A DNA stretch of 64,000 nucleotides, from NCBI RefSeq assembly GCF_029227915.1, contig NC_079877.1, positions 16,292,851 to 16,356,850 of the forward strand. Direction: 5' to 3'. The position numbers and the translations under genes were made by a program. Position 1 is the stretch's first letter. Every line of letters starts with the position of its first letter. Below are positions 49,292 through 58,942 of this stretch, piece by piece. This DNA comes from Hydractinia symbiolongicarpus (taxonomy: Eukaryota; Cnidaria; Hydrozoa; Anthoathecata; Hydractiniidae). The notes beneath the pieces were generated by a model, which was not told where the DNA came from, searched no databases, and saw only the letters and a list, made by a program, of their open reading frames with translations.

Positions 49292-52200
49292 TTACAAAAT
49301 TATTTTAGTTGCGGGACAGGCACTTTTTTCATGAAGGAAAGGGGAACCTAAATATGTGATAATAAAGTATTCTTCCAAGTCTATATATAAGAAGATTGTA
49401 GGTCCGGAATTCATTTTAAAACTTTTTTTTAGAGAATGTGTTTTCTTAAAAAAAAGTTTTATAAAGGAAGTTTGGACCTAAGCTTGTATTTGTAGTAATA
49501 TTACGCATGTAATAAAATCAATAAATACTTAAAAATAAATTTTCTATATTAGCACCTGAAATGAAACAAAAACGACAAAATTCCGTTGTTATGGCAACCT
49601 AGTATGTTTGCTAACTTCGCCATCGTGTAAGGAAGTTTTTATATTAACTTAATGCAATATGTTGCTATGCGTACACTTGCTTGAATTATTGAAGTACCAA
49701 ATGCGGACTGCCAAACTAGTCACCCTCGTTTCAGGGGATTTTTACCCTTCAACTATGAAATTTATAGTAATATGACAGATAGGCAAAAATTCGCCGAAAC
49801 AAGGGGGCCAAATTAGTCCAATAAACGCAGTGACGTAAAAAAAAAATGTTAGCTTTAAAAAACCTTGTTACCGGGGTATTTTTTTCCTCAGAATATGCGT
49901 GCCCTAAAATCAGTGTAAAATAAAAAGAAAAGAATAACTTACTCTATACCTCTTTGACGTATTTAGCATTACGTGAAATTTAATTACTTTAATGACGCTT
50001 CTGGAGATTTAACTAGTATATAAATTTCGTGATCGATAATTTTGTTAAAAAAAAAGATCATCAAGAACAGATGTTAAAAAAGGCAGTCTATTATATTATT
50101 CTATATTTTTAAAATAAAAAAAAATAAACATTTAAAAAATCGAGAAATATTTAAGAATTCATATGTTTTACAACGAAGTATTGTTAACATATGATTATGT
50201 TGTATTGCCAACGTCACGCTTCTAAATATCTGAAATCGTTCCATGAGCATATTCCTGATTGCTTAAAATCATTCCTGACGGGTTAAAAAAGTACAACTTT
50301 TATTTTTTTATCAAAACATTTTTTTTCATGTTTTATTCATATTTAACACCGCCTGCGAACACCTTTCGACGGCTCGTATTTAAAGAACTGTCGCGAATGA
50401 TTCAATGACGTCGTTCGTGGTAAAACGCCTATGCTGTATGTTTACCAGTTTTTGTCGTCGTGAAGTGTTTACGTAAATAAAATTGATAACTTTTATTGGG
50501 TGAGTGCATGACACAGAAAATTCAGTTTGAACGTGAACACAATAATAACCGGTAAAACGTCGGATAAATACAACTTCGTCCTCAGGTCTCTTCTATGCCT
50601 ATGATTTTGACAAGAAAGCTAGTCCGGAACAAAGGTGGCAGAAAAGTCATATAAAGCAACTTACTTTGATCAAACTAAGCAGATGGAAATTTAGACTGTA
50701 ACTGCGTTAAAATAAATCGAATTATAAAAATTTCCAGATGAGACTTTAATTAAAAATAATAAAAAAAAAAAAAAAAAATGAATAAAAATAATAAAAATAA
50801 TAAAAAACGAAACATATAATAAACTAACTTTACGATTTTAGGGTCGTCTACCGAAGGTTAAAGTTTTGGAACATATGTGTTTTTTTCTCAAAATTCTAGA
50901 TAATTCTCGACCCTGTTTATCCTGTGCCCAAGAATACCCTGGGGTCAAAATTACTACCAGCCATCATAATACATATCACCTTTATACGTTTTCCCCGAGT
51001 CTATTGTTTACTTTTGTGGATAATCAACATCTGCCAACAAAAACGTCAATAAAATAAATACTTGAGGAAGATAGATTTTTCTCTGTTTCACATATTGTGT
51101 ATTTAATATTGACATTCGTATACATGCTAGAAATAAGACTTAACTCTTTGTGCAAAACTTTTATTCATTCAAATTAAATGCTTAACTTCCAAAAGAAAAA
51201 AGTAATTTTTCACACAAAGTAAAAGAGAAAATAAAGAAAATACAAAAGTGACAAAACGCACACTCGATAAGTGGAGCTATGGATACCAACAGATCAAAAC
51301 ATCTCAATACACAATGCTAACCCAGATCGATAGTCGCGAATTTTATTTAAAAAAACACTTTGAACAAAAGAGAAGAATTCCCCGTTTGGGAACAGTCCTT
51401 ATACTGAATTAAGGAGAAAATAAAACTAATTCTTCGCGCTTAAAAATGCTTTTCGTTTAAATTTTGCATCAAAAATTAACAAATTTTACAATTTTGAGTG
51501 AACTAAAAACGTTTAGTCCATAAAATATTGGTTGAACTTGTTATCCAGAGCACCTAGCCTTTTTGGATTAATTTGATAGTGGCGATATTGACCGCTCCGT
51601 AAAATCAGCACACGGATCGAGAGACCATTTATTTTGAGACGTGTGCCACTGTTTATTTCGTTTTGTGGTTATTATAGTCAAAGATCAAGGTTTGGATCGA
51701 CCTTGTCCCTTTGGTAGGCATTTAAAAGCATTCCTGAAAGTTATCTTATAACATCCAATGTTAGCTAATCATGATGAGAGGTTATTTTGTTATTTTCTAA
51801 ACTCCCAAAATGTTTTAATTGACAACCTTTGGTGCTTTAGTCGACCTGGTGAATTTTCTTATCATAATTTTACACGTTTTTTTTATAAGATATTGCGACT
51901 TTAGGCTGACTTCTTTTATTCTTAAGCCTTCTTCTCCTTCTTACTGTGCTGTTAATAGTATTAACACAACTCCAGAATTCATTCTCATTTCTATTTTATT
52001 TATGGGTTTTTCAACTCGGAAATTATTGTTTATATGAAAAAATGGATATTCTAGGTGCTAACTCTAAACTGTGTTCATTAAAGCATTTATGTTGACTTTT
52101 TTGGTCATTTTTCTAACATATTTTTACTTAGTATCTTCCTCTCTTCCTTTCTTGTAGGGCCTGCAATAGGTATTTTTTGACAGTTAAATAGGTGGGAGGA

Positions 52201-52680
52201 GAAGTGATTACATACAAAAACAAATATCGTTAGCCAACTTCTTTTCCAACATCTTTTTTATATCAGGATGGCGAAGAAGCAAACATGAAAATGAGGTTGT
52301 AAAATAAAAACAAGCCCAAGTTCAATAACTGTTTTCAAACTATGAAAACCCGAGCCTAAATTTTGCAAAACAATGCGAATCCTCTTTTTTTTTATTCTCT
52401 CTCAAAGCTAACGATGAATCTCGTTCAAGCGCATGTTGTCTCTTTCTATATTTCTTTTTGATTTCCGCCGCGTAAGGCGGAATCTTTAAAATCGCCTTGG
52501 AAGATAGAGAGATAGGGACCACCTATAGCCCGGACGCGCGGTGTTCAGAATAAAGTATTTTACCCTGGGCCTGGAAGTTGTTTAATTTCTTAAAAGCCAA
52601 TAGAAATGCTACTCAGAAAAAAAAATAAAAATAGAAATGCGTTATTTGATTTTTTAGCCAATAGGATCTCAGATTTTCAG

Positions 52681-52853
52681 AACCTGATTTCGTGGCTTCA
52701 TGTGATGCTTTGTCTCGAAGTTCTTCAAGTTTCAGGTCCCACAGGCCAAAGTTACTTGCACAAAAAATCGGTTACCGTTCCTCTTGATATGTTTGAAACT
52801 CCATATCAATGTTTTGCAAAACAGGACGTTAGATCGATGAGACTTCTCAGGTA
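52681..52853 (+). other. candidate coding exon, unrecognised
   Basis: A good acceptor (GATTTTCAG) precedes an open stretch ending at an AG|GTAAAA donor-like site. One frame gives HVMLCLEVLQVSGPTGQSY and continues to the donor. Another gives a Ser/Arg-rich tail with a stop at 52785. I cannot choose between them, and no partner exon was found. Confidence 0.2.
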
Positions 52854-52854
52854 A

Positions 52855-54650
52855 AAAAATGCTGCATGTTTTAAGCTTCTTATTTAAGCTACGCAATTTC
52901 CCTAGCATTTCTCTCCAACTATAAAATGGCCTTCCTTATATGTAATTAGGGATCAAACCCATTACCTGACTTAACAGTTTGGGAATCAAAACTGATGATT
53001 AATAGCCTAAAAGGTGCAGTAGTTTTCATGAAAGTTTGACCGATTTAAGCTACATTTGCATGTCATGTAGCTAGCTAGCTACAGACTGTATTGCATATAA
53101 AGTTTCACATAGAGAACGTAAAATAAGTGTTTTCTTATATTTAACATGACCATCGTTAAAATGCAACATCAGCAGCAGATCAGAATTACAAACTTTGACA
53201 GGCAAATCTACAGTGCAATTTTTCTGATAATATTCTTTATGAACTTAATGAAAAGGGCTGTGTACTTTTGTATTAAGATAACAAGTCTTTTATTAATCGC
53301 TATTTTGTTTTGTACACAAATATTCAAAAAACATTTTTTTTCAAATTTCAATCCTAAATCGAACATTTTTTCTTATATGTTTTGGCCTATGGACTACATT
53401 GTGTTACATTGTGTTACAAGCAAAACAATTTGCTCCATAAAAAACCTGACATACAAGCTTCATTTGTATGTAAGTGTGTCGTAACTTACATAAATGAGGT
53501 TATGAATAAAAATTCTCCCTGATGTGCACAAAAACATGTGAATGTAGCTTTAAAAAAGCATCAAGTATACTGTACATATTTACTCTATTATCCAGTTTCC
53601 CTGTTTTTCAAGTAATCCTGTCTTTTTTGCCATGGATTGTAAAAAATATTTTCAAAATTAGCATACACTTTCTGTGGAAGAAATTTTTGTGGAACTTTTT
53701 TTTGCAGAACTTTGGGCCAAAAAATGTTCCACAGAAATTTTAGAAATCAGTCAAACATCGGTTCTAAAAGATTATTCTGCAAAATTTTCCATTTCATCTA
53801 GCCGCAACAATTACAAAATTTTTTATTTCTTCATATTTTCATTTCTTTAGGATCTAAGTTATTGAGTTCTATGTTGCTCATTTGTAAATGCCCTAACTTC
53901 TGAATACTATGTTAGACAAAATACTGATTTTGCCTCTGCTAAAATAACTGAACTTTAGGCACCCAAAAATTATTACCGCACATTTCGTGAAATTGTTGTC
54001 ATCTGCACAAATATATTCTGCAAATTGAAGCATTTTTGTGTACCACTCACCCACAAAAATAAGTTTCAGGAAAATTTATTGTGCAAATAATTTGTACCCT
54101 TGGCAAGTTTAGGCTCTTACAACAATTTTGAATGCATATTGAAATTGAAAAAAAAAAGTTATAAAGGTATTGCTTATAGCCTGGAAAAGATTTGAGGTAG
54201 GTGTTTATACTTCTTATGCTTCATATTTCCAAACTTTGTTAAAAACTTGCTAAAATTTGCTAAAACCAATACTACACTCATTATTGCGTTATTTGTCGCC
54301 CGTATTTAATACTTTTCAGACCAGGTTACTTTAACCCCTTTTTTATATAAGAACAATGTTATAAGAACATGAACCTTAGACTCAAAACCCCAGACTCAAA
54401 TCATTGTTTTTGCAACTAAAACTACTCAAGAAATGGAATAGACAAAAAGTGATTAAGTCACATAGTTTTGCGCAATTATTCAATCATTTATCCTGTTTTT
54501 AAATTGGAAATCTCAGCCTTAGGTCAACCATTGAACGTTTTGTACTGTGCAATGTTTCTCTTGACAAAGCGGAAATCTTCAAGCCTTGAGGCTTCTTGTT
54601 TATATATATTATCAAAGTACATAAAAATACAAAAGACGATTTTGGGAAAA
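52855..54650. other. intergenic, AT-rich
   Basis: ORFs here are Phe/Ile/Lys-rich and look random. A local inverted similarity (CTGTGGAAGAAATTTTTGTGG against CCAAAAAATGTTCCACAG) lies near 53670-53740. Nothing else is supported. Confidence 0.5.
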
Positions 54651-54651
54651 T

Positions 54652-54810
54652 CTAGAAACCTGGTTCACCGTAAATACAATCATACACATTTTCGTCTCTT
54701 ATTTCCAGGAAAACTCCATCCTCCTCTAGCTCGAGGCGGCTCGGGTGTAAACAATCCTCGTTAAAGTTTGATATTGGACTGTTGCTGCTTGGGTTAGCGC
54801 GTGAGAAGAA
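54652..54810 (-). other. candidate last exon of a host gene beside the virus-like element
   Basis: A minus-strand frame of about 50 codons ends LEIRDENVYDCIYGEPGF then stop. It is acidic, with two Tyr in contexts seen in cytoplasmic tails of signalling proteins. It continues upstream into a Cys-rich frame that is less convincing. The acceptor is uncertain, and partner exons would have to lie beyond the inserted element. It may be chance. Confidence 0.25.
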
Positions 54811-55017
54811 ACATCGTTGGAGATGGTTTTCCTGTCTATGTCCCCAGACATCATTGAGATAGAGATAGGGAAATGTTCCTTCTAGCACAGTTGCGCACGC
54901 GCACGCACAGACGTCACAACAAATCCTGGTTATCCGGTACATCCAGTAGGGGCAATTACCTGGTGATAATCGACGCATGCGCAGTAAGGTTCGGCAATCG
55001 TCGGACTTTGTCGAAAT

Positions 55018-55026
55018 ATATATAAA
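55018..55026 (+). promoter_or_regulatory. TATA-like element at the left end of the virus-like element
   Basis: ATATATATAAAA lies about 35 bases upstream of an ATG at 55059, which opens a short reading frame. Confidence 0.4.
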
Positions 55027-55142
55027 ATGGTACTCTGCTACTGGTGCTCAGCAAAACTATGCAACAAACTCAGGTGCCCCATGAGATACAACCCTCCACA
55101 GGTAAGTACGACTAAATCTGGCTTTTTCATGTCAAGGAAAAC

Positions 55143-55362
55143 ATGGCTACCCATATGAGCAATGGTGGTGAGTACGTGTACGAGCGCTATTTTTGTAGAG
55201 ATGCCTGCTGCTTGGCTTACGTGGAGGAGCGAAAGGTGTATGATAGTGCGTACGAAATGTCATTGTGGCTGTGAGACGCCTCGTCAGATTTGAAGGTGAC
55301 TTGACGCAAAAGGAATTTTTTAGGTTGGTTTGAACCAAGGTTATCTTACAACAGGGCTGTAA
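55143..55362 (+). pseudogene. small virus-like element protein, frameshifted
   Basis: ATG at 55143 opens a frame with EYVYERYFCRDACCLAYVEE. The frame changes near 55265, and the sequel (RRLVRFEGDLTQKEFF) lies in a second frame. A last short shift leads to a stop at 55360-55362. The Cys-containing, aromatic composition suggests a folded small protein of unknown function. The stop codon lies inside the right arm of a 10-bp hairpin. Confidence 0.4.
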
Positions 55363-55367
55363 GATAA
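55341..55367. terminator. gene-end hairpin 1
   Basis: TTATCTTACA and TGTAAGATAA form a perfect 10-bp stem with a 7-base loop. The stop codon of the preceding ORF (55360-55362) is part of the right arm. Confidence 0.55.
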
Positions 55368-55438
55368 AAATACTATTATAATAAATGTGCATTAACTGTC
55401 AGCAATCAAAATTTGATATATTTTGAACCGCAGCATTC

Positions 55439-55594
55439 ATGACCTTTATGGCCGGTATTGGTATCTCCCTCCCACTTATGGCCTTAGCATTAGTACAAGA
55501 ATCGGAGAGGGAGAAGGAGAATGAACGGAAGATTCAAGGTTTAGATGATCGTCTTGAGGACTATAGAATAAATAGAGCACTGCAAGGACTGTAA
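55439..55594 (+). CDS. small membrane protein of the virus-like element, 51 residues
   Basis: An intact ORF with a hydrophobic N-terminal segment (FMAGIGISLPLMALALV, residues 3-19) followed by a highly charged helical tail (ESEREKENERK, then DDRLEDYRIN). It would sit in a membrane with the tail exposed. Small single-pass proteins of this type are common in Polinton-like elements, but I do not know its role. The next ORF overlaps its end. A short palindrome follows 4 bases after the stop. Confidence 0.5.
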   Translation: MTFMAGIGISLPLMALALVQESEREKENERKIQGLDDRLEDYRINRALQGL

Positions 55595-55757
55595 AGGGGT
55601 ACTTGATAAGTACGACAGATGTAGCTGTGGGCGTAGGTTTGTGGTAAGTGGCAAAATGTTGTGCTGGTACTGCTACCATGAATATATCACATATAATGGG
55701 GATGGCTGCGTATGTACATTGACATACAATTCTCTGAAGTCGTTTAAAGTACAATAA
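55572..55757 (+). CDS. small zinc-ribbon-like ORF
   Basis: An open frame of about 61 codons with Cys spaced as CxxC (CKDC), CxC (CSC), CxxC (CWYC) and CxC (CVC), plus a His. This pattern fits one or two zinc-binding knuckles. There is no ATG at its start. The first in-frame ATG lies after two of the Cys groups, so it may be a degraded gene or use a start in the overlapping frame. Polinton-like elements do carry small zinc-binding proteins, but no specific family was recognised. Confidence 0.35.
   Translation: MEHCKDCKGVLDKYDRCSCGRRFVVSGKMLCWYCYHEYITYNGDGCVCTLTYNSLKSFKVQ
55599..55613. terminator. gene-end hairpin 2 (weak)
   Basis: GTACTT-GAT-AAGTAC gives a 6-bp stem starting 4 bases after the stop codon at 55592-55594. 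Confidence 0.3.
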
Positions 55758-56301
55758 ACAAGATGCTACAATTTGAGAATGAGCTTGTCAATTATTTTAC
55801 TCATTTGCTTCTACCTTTACAGACATCAATGATATCAACGTGGACTATCTAACAGTGTCAGATCCCATTCCTGCCAATGGAGGTAAGGATAATCAGTAAA
55901 TAGTAGGCTACCATACACGAGTCCTTGTAGTAGCCCTCGGGGTAAAGACGCCAAAAATCTGGTCCCCAAATGGGGTCACCCGTTACAATGCCAATGCAGT
56001 ACCGGCAATGATTCTCCATTTAGAAGAGTACCACGATTTGGTTGCCAAATATCGCCAAATCTGGTTCAAGATCGAGGAGATGATTTCTGAGCAATTGACG
56101 ACAGAGCCTGTGAAAAAGGACCGTTATGTGAACAAACCACGGCATGCCAGTAACCTATGATGAGCGATACCAAGCCAGTGCCATCCTGGCTATTTCATCG
56201 GTGTATATGCAAGGCAAAAACTACTACCCTCAGGTACATATTACAGAATGTCGATATAAGGACTTTAAAAAAGAATGGTTGCTGAGCGAGGATTAAAAAA
56301 C

Positions 56302-56339
56302 ATATATTTTATAGGCCATACGAGACCTATAAAATATAT
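56302..56339. terminator. gene-end hairpin 3, tail-to-tail junction
   Basis: ATATATTTTATAGG and CCTATAAAATATAT form a perfect 14-bp stem with a 10-base loop. It lies between the stop of a plus-strand gene (56294-56296) and the stop of a minus-strand gene (56381-56383), so it could serve both. Confidence 0.65.
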
Positions 56340-56380
56340 AAAATTAAGATTTATACTCAGGTGGAGACTCTAAGTACTGC

Positions 56381-57024
56381 TTACATACTGCGCAGGTTGT
56401 TTAAAATCTCATCCTGCATCTTTTTCCTACCATCCTCACGACCTTTCGCAATTAGCTGGGCACGCTCTTTTTCGTCGATGGCATTCAGAATACGGTTAAA
56501 ACGTTGCTGCATTTGTTCCTTTAACAACATATACCTCTACTTCTCTCGGGAGATTAGGCTGTACTCATAGTCGCTAACCACAACGTTTTCTATTGCCTTG
56601 CTGATCAGGTCGACGATAGAGTTTAATTTACTTTCGGCAAGTAGCCTTATACCCTCATGTTTTTTCGATTTCACGCCAAGCCTTTTTGAAGCGTTTCTAA
56701 GGCCTGCTTATCCTATCCCGGCTGCAATCGTGAGCCCCCCCCCATAGCTATAGCAAGGGGAACCCCCATGCTATAGCTATTGGGGGGGGGGGCTCAAAGT
56801 CCCGACGTAATGACGCCAAGCAGACCATGGTCACAGAAGCGTACACACGTATTATGCATTTTAAACTTTTTCGCAAGCCTGTTCCGCGCCTTGATTTCAC
56901 TCCGCAGATATTGCTCTATTTCCTCAATCCTTTTGAATCTAAAGACCTGACCTTCATCCTGTATGTCGGCGCCTTGCGCAGGCGCAATCAGTAAATTCGG
57001 GTACAGCGTAGCTATATCGCTCAT
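56381..57024 (-). pseudogene. virus-like element protein with hydrophobic centre and helical C-terminus, disrupted
   Basis: The start ATG at 57024 directly follows the stop of the next gene (TAAATG). The N-terminal part has a basic helical segment (FKRIEEIEQYLRSEIKARNR) and runs to about 56800. There a 64-base foldback with long C and G runs (56732-56795) interrupts the frame. After it, reading resumes with AAGIG and GVKSKKHEGIRLLAESKLN, then a charged C-terminal helix ending NNLRSM. One further in-frame stop lies near 56550. A Gly-rich hydrophobic centre flanked by helices suggests a membrane-associated structural protein. The function is unknown. Confidence 0.5.
56732..56795. repeat. 64-base GC-rich foldback inside a gene
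   Basis: GAGC(9)ATAGCTATAGCA is mirrored by TGCTATAGCTATTG(n)CTC, where C(9) and G(n) are homopolymers. The loop itself contains GGGGAACCCC. It interrupts the coding frame of the host gene and looks like a small inserted or locally expanded palindrome. Confidence 0.75.
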
Positions 57025-57430
57025 TTATTCTATCAGCAAATGTATAGTGAGGCCGGTGAACGATACGTTCTTTTCATGGTGATAGACGTCCGTTAACATA
57101 AACTCTAAACGGTCCGTACCCTTCAGTGGAAGGTAAACAGGAGTGTCAAAACTCCAGGTTAACATATCCCCCCAGGCGTTTAGCTCCTTGGTCGGAAGCA
57201 AGGCCGGAATTTTAGACATTTTACCGTCAAGTAGGCAGTCGTCTTTATGCAACTGCGGACAAACGAGTTTCAATCTATGGTAAACATCGGTCCTGTAGTA
57301 TGAACTATAATCATCCTTCATGTAGTACTTTTTAATAGTATCGTAGGGTAGGCCCAAGAGCTCCTGCAGCTGTCGATGAATCACCACCATCATCAGTACC
57401 CGTCACTGACACGGAGTTTGCAGAGTCCAT
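57025..57430 (-). pseudogene. virus-like element protein with beta-rich C-terminus (possible minor capsid protein)
   Basis: The likely start is ATG at 57430, and an early frame change near 57395 leads into the long open part. The C-terminal 90 residues contain alternating hydrophobic strands (VYLPLKGTDRLEFMLTDV and NVSFTGLTIHLLIE). This is the rhythm of the last strands of jelly-roll minor capsid or penton proteins. That is inference from pattern only. It is followed without a gap by the next minus-strand gene. A 47-bp interval separates it from the divergent gene at 57478. Confidence 0.4.
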
Positions 57431-57477
57431 TTTTGAGGACAAACAGCTTAATCCTCTCCTGTGTCTGACTGTTCACA

Positions 57478-57697
57478 ATGGCCGCCAAATTTCAATCCTA
57501 ATCTTCCTCTGGTCGGGCCCTATTTTACCGATGACGATTTAATTGTCACTGTAAAGGATCTGCCATACAGTCCTTATACTGATGGATTTCAGAGCTATAC
57601 GAGTGTCCTGTCCCAATTAGTCCTCAAATATAGTAGGTTATTCTATATGGGTGATGTAGAGTTGTTTCATCGCTTTCTTCTTAGAAGAAAAGGGTGA
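57478..57697 (+). pseudogene. small virus-like element protein, about 72 residues
   Basis: ATG at 57478 opens the gene. The frame changes within the first ten codons and then stays open through DDDLIVTVKDLPYSPYTDGF and SRLFYMGDVELFHRFLL to a stop at 57695-57697. It is rich in aromatic residues, compact, and has no membrane segment. The function is unknown. The stop codon is the first part of a short palindrome. Confidence 0.4.
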
Positions 57698-57708
57698 GTA
57701 TGTACTCA
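57695..57708. terminator. gene-end hairpin 4 (weak)
   Basis: TGAGTA-TG-TACTCA. The stop codon TGA is the start of the left arm. The stem is only 5-6 bp. Confidence 0.3.
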
Positions 57709-57745
57709 TACAACCACAAGGAAGAGTATAAAGTAACAGGGGAGA

Positions 57746-58925
57746 ATGGCCATTTGGTGTAACCAACTTGGATATCAGGGCCTGTATGTATCGACGGACT
57801 TGCACATTGAGGTGGCATTCCCTGAATTTACTAAATTTGCCATAAAAATCCCTACCAATTTGCTAAATGACCCTCTTAGAGTGGGACGGACAGGACAGGC
57901 CCTTGACTACTGGCATATCCAGGTGAATTTTGCCACCCATTGCGCAGCCACTGCATTAGGCATATCTGCCAAGCACATGACGTGTTCGGTACCCCTTGTC
58001 AATTCGATCTTTAAATTCCATGCCTATTACCACATGCGTTGCAAGAATGAAGGTCCCCATCCCTTATGATGGTGGGTTTGAACAGTATAAAATCCTATTC
58101 AACATCCGGATACGCCCAAGTGTGTCGACGGCGCAGATGCAAACGCCTTGTACAAATTCAAGGCCTTCATGTCGTCTTTAACGATGGTGGCCCAAAGTCG
58201 ATGGTGATTGGGGCAAGTTCATAATACCAACAAGTCAGGTTCTGACATCAGAGGGTCTGACCAAGCTAAGCGAGAGTATCCGGGTTTACGTGGTCCTGTT
58301 TCTGGGATCGCAGGCAGAGTCCAAAGCATCCTTAATCGAATCCGGTGCCGACAACTACACAGCAAGGCAGATCTTATTACAAAGATTTGAGGCCATGGTA
58401 CAGCGTCAAGGAAATGTAGGGCATGAAATTACAGAATTTCAGAAGGTATTTCAATATGCCAGAACTCCAGTAAATTTTTTCCGTCATGCCAAGCGTGTAT
58501 ATGCTTCCCTCCGATATGAACCTTCGCATAGGCAAGATTGTAGGGTACAACAACAACATTCTCATAGAACCTGCCAATGTAAACGTGGGGGTGCAGGTTG
58601 ATGTAAATAACAAGCCTACTGTCAAGCATACGGAAAGGGCTATCAAGCCACCCAAAAAGCATATCACGCCTCCTAAGCATACTACGCCACCTATACATAC
58701 GACAAAACATACCATACCACCCACAACTCCCAAGCATACTGCAAAACATAACATACCATCCCCCGATCATACTATACAGGCTATACCATCTATACCTCCC
58801 AAGCATGCTACGCCCCCACGCCTCCCCAGCATACTACTACATTGCCTGAACAACCAACACAAAACCAGCACGAGTATACAAAAACAGCATTGATCATAAC
58901 GGGGGTAGGAATTGCCTTCATATGA
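57746..58925 (+). pseudogene. large virus-like element protein with KH-T-PP repeats and C-terminal membrane segment
   Basis: ATG at 57746 starts an N-terminal domain (GYQGLYVSTDLHIEVAF, RVGRTGQALDYWHIQVNF) open to about 58050. Several frame changes follow between 58050 and 58490. The middle part (ADNYTARQILLQRFEAMV; PSDMNLRIGKIVGYNNNIL) is well preserved. Next comes a stalk-like region (about 58620-58810) built of KHTTPP-like units. After a last frame change near 58810 there is a short hydrophobic segment (ALIITGVGIAFI) just before the stop at 58923-58925. The layout suggests a surface protein: globular head, Pro/Thr stalk, membrane anchor. This is inference, and no family name is known to me. 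Confidence 0.5.
58626..58820 (+). repeat. coding repeat for KHxxPP units
   Basis: Units like AAGCATACTACGCCACCT recur about eight times in imperfect form. They encode Lys-His-Thr-x-Pro-Pro. Confidence 0.7.
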
Positions 58926-58928
58926 CTT

Positions 58929-58942
58929 AAATAGGCCTATTT
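58929..58942. terminator. gene-end palindrome 5, tail-to-tail junction
   Basis: AAATAGGCCTATTT is a perfect 14-bp palindrome starting 4 bases after the stop at 58923-58925. It lies at the convergent end of the minus-strand gene. Confidence 0.5.

Larger units (their letters stand above)
44360..52680. other. intergenic, several repeats, no supported gene
   Basis: It contains a TIR element (44846-45712), a nested foldback MITE (45472-45533), a 34-bp tandem repeat, a three-copy minisatellite at 46673-47032, an AAC microsatellite near 47797-47826, a partial Tigger-like end at 48701-48905 and a G15 run at 49277-49291. No defensible coding exon was found. Confidence 0.5.
55059..56296 (+). pseudogene. 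virus-like element protein, possibly spliced, with stop and frameshift
   Basis: The main body is an open stretch at 55823-56296. It follows a strong acceptor (CTACCTTTACAG at 55811-55822) and encodes DINDINVDYLTVSDPIPAN, then a soluble-looking region to LLSED. The same frame is broken by TAA at 55897-55899 and shifts near 56140. A short ATG frame at 55059-55101 ends at a consensus donor (G|GTAAGT), and its phase fits the acceptor at 55823. The two may therefore be exons of one gene, with the intron holding other small ORFs. If the intron is not real, the gene simply begins near 55823. No known domain was recognised. The gene ends 5 bases before a 14-bp hairpin. Confidence 0.45.

Noticed and set aside
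53146-53743. Phe/Ile/Lys-rich ORFs of 73-112 codons
   Set aside because: Typical of chance ORFs in AT-rich DNA. Apparent membrane segments follow from base composition.
58377-58806. Two overlapping 125-codon minus-strand ORFs rich in Gly, Val and Cys
   Set aside because: They are mirror frames of the KHTTPP-coding repeat on the plus strand.
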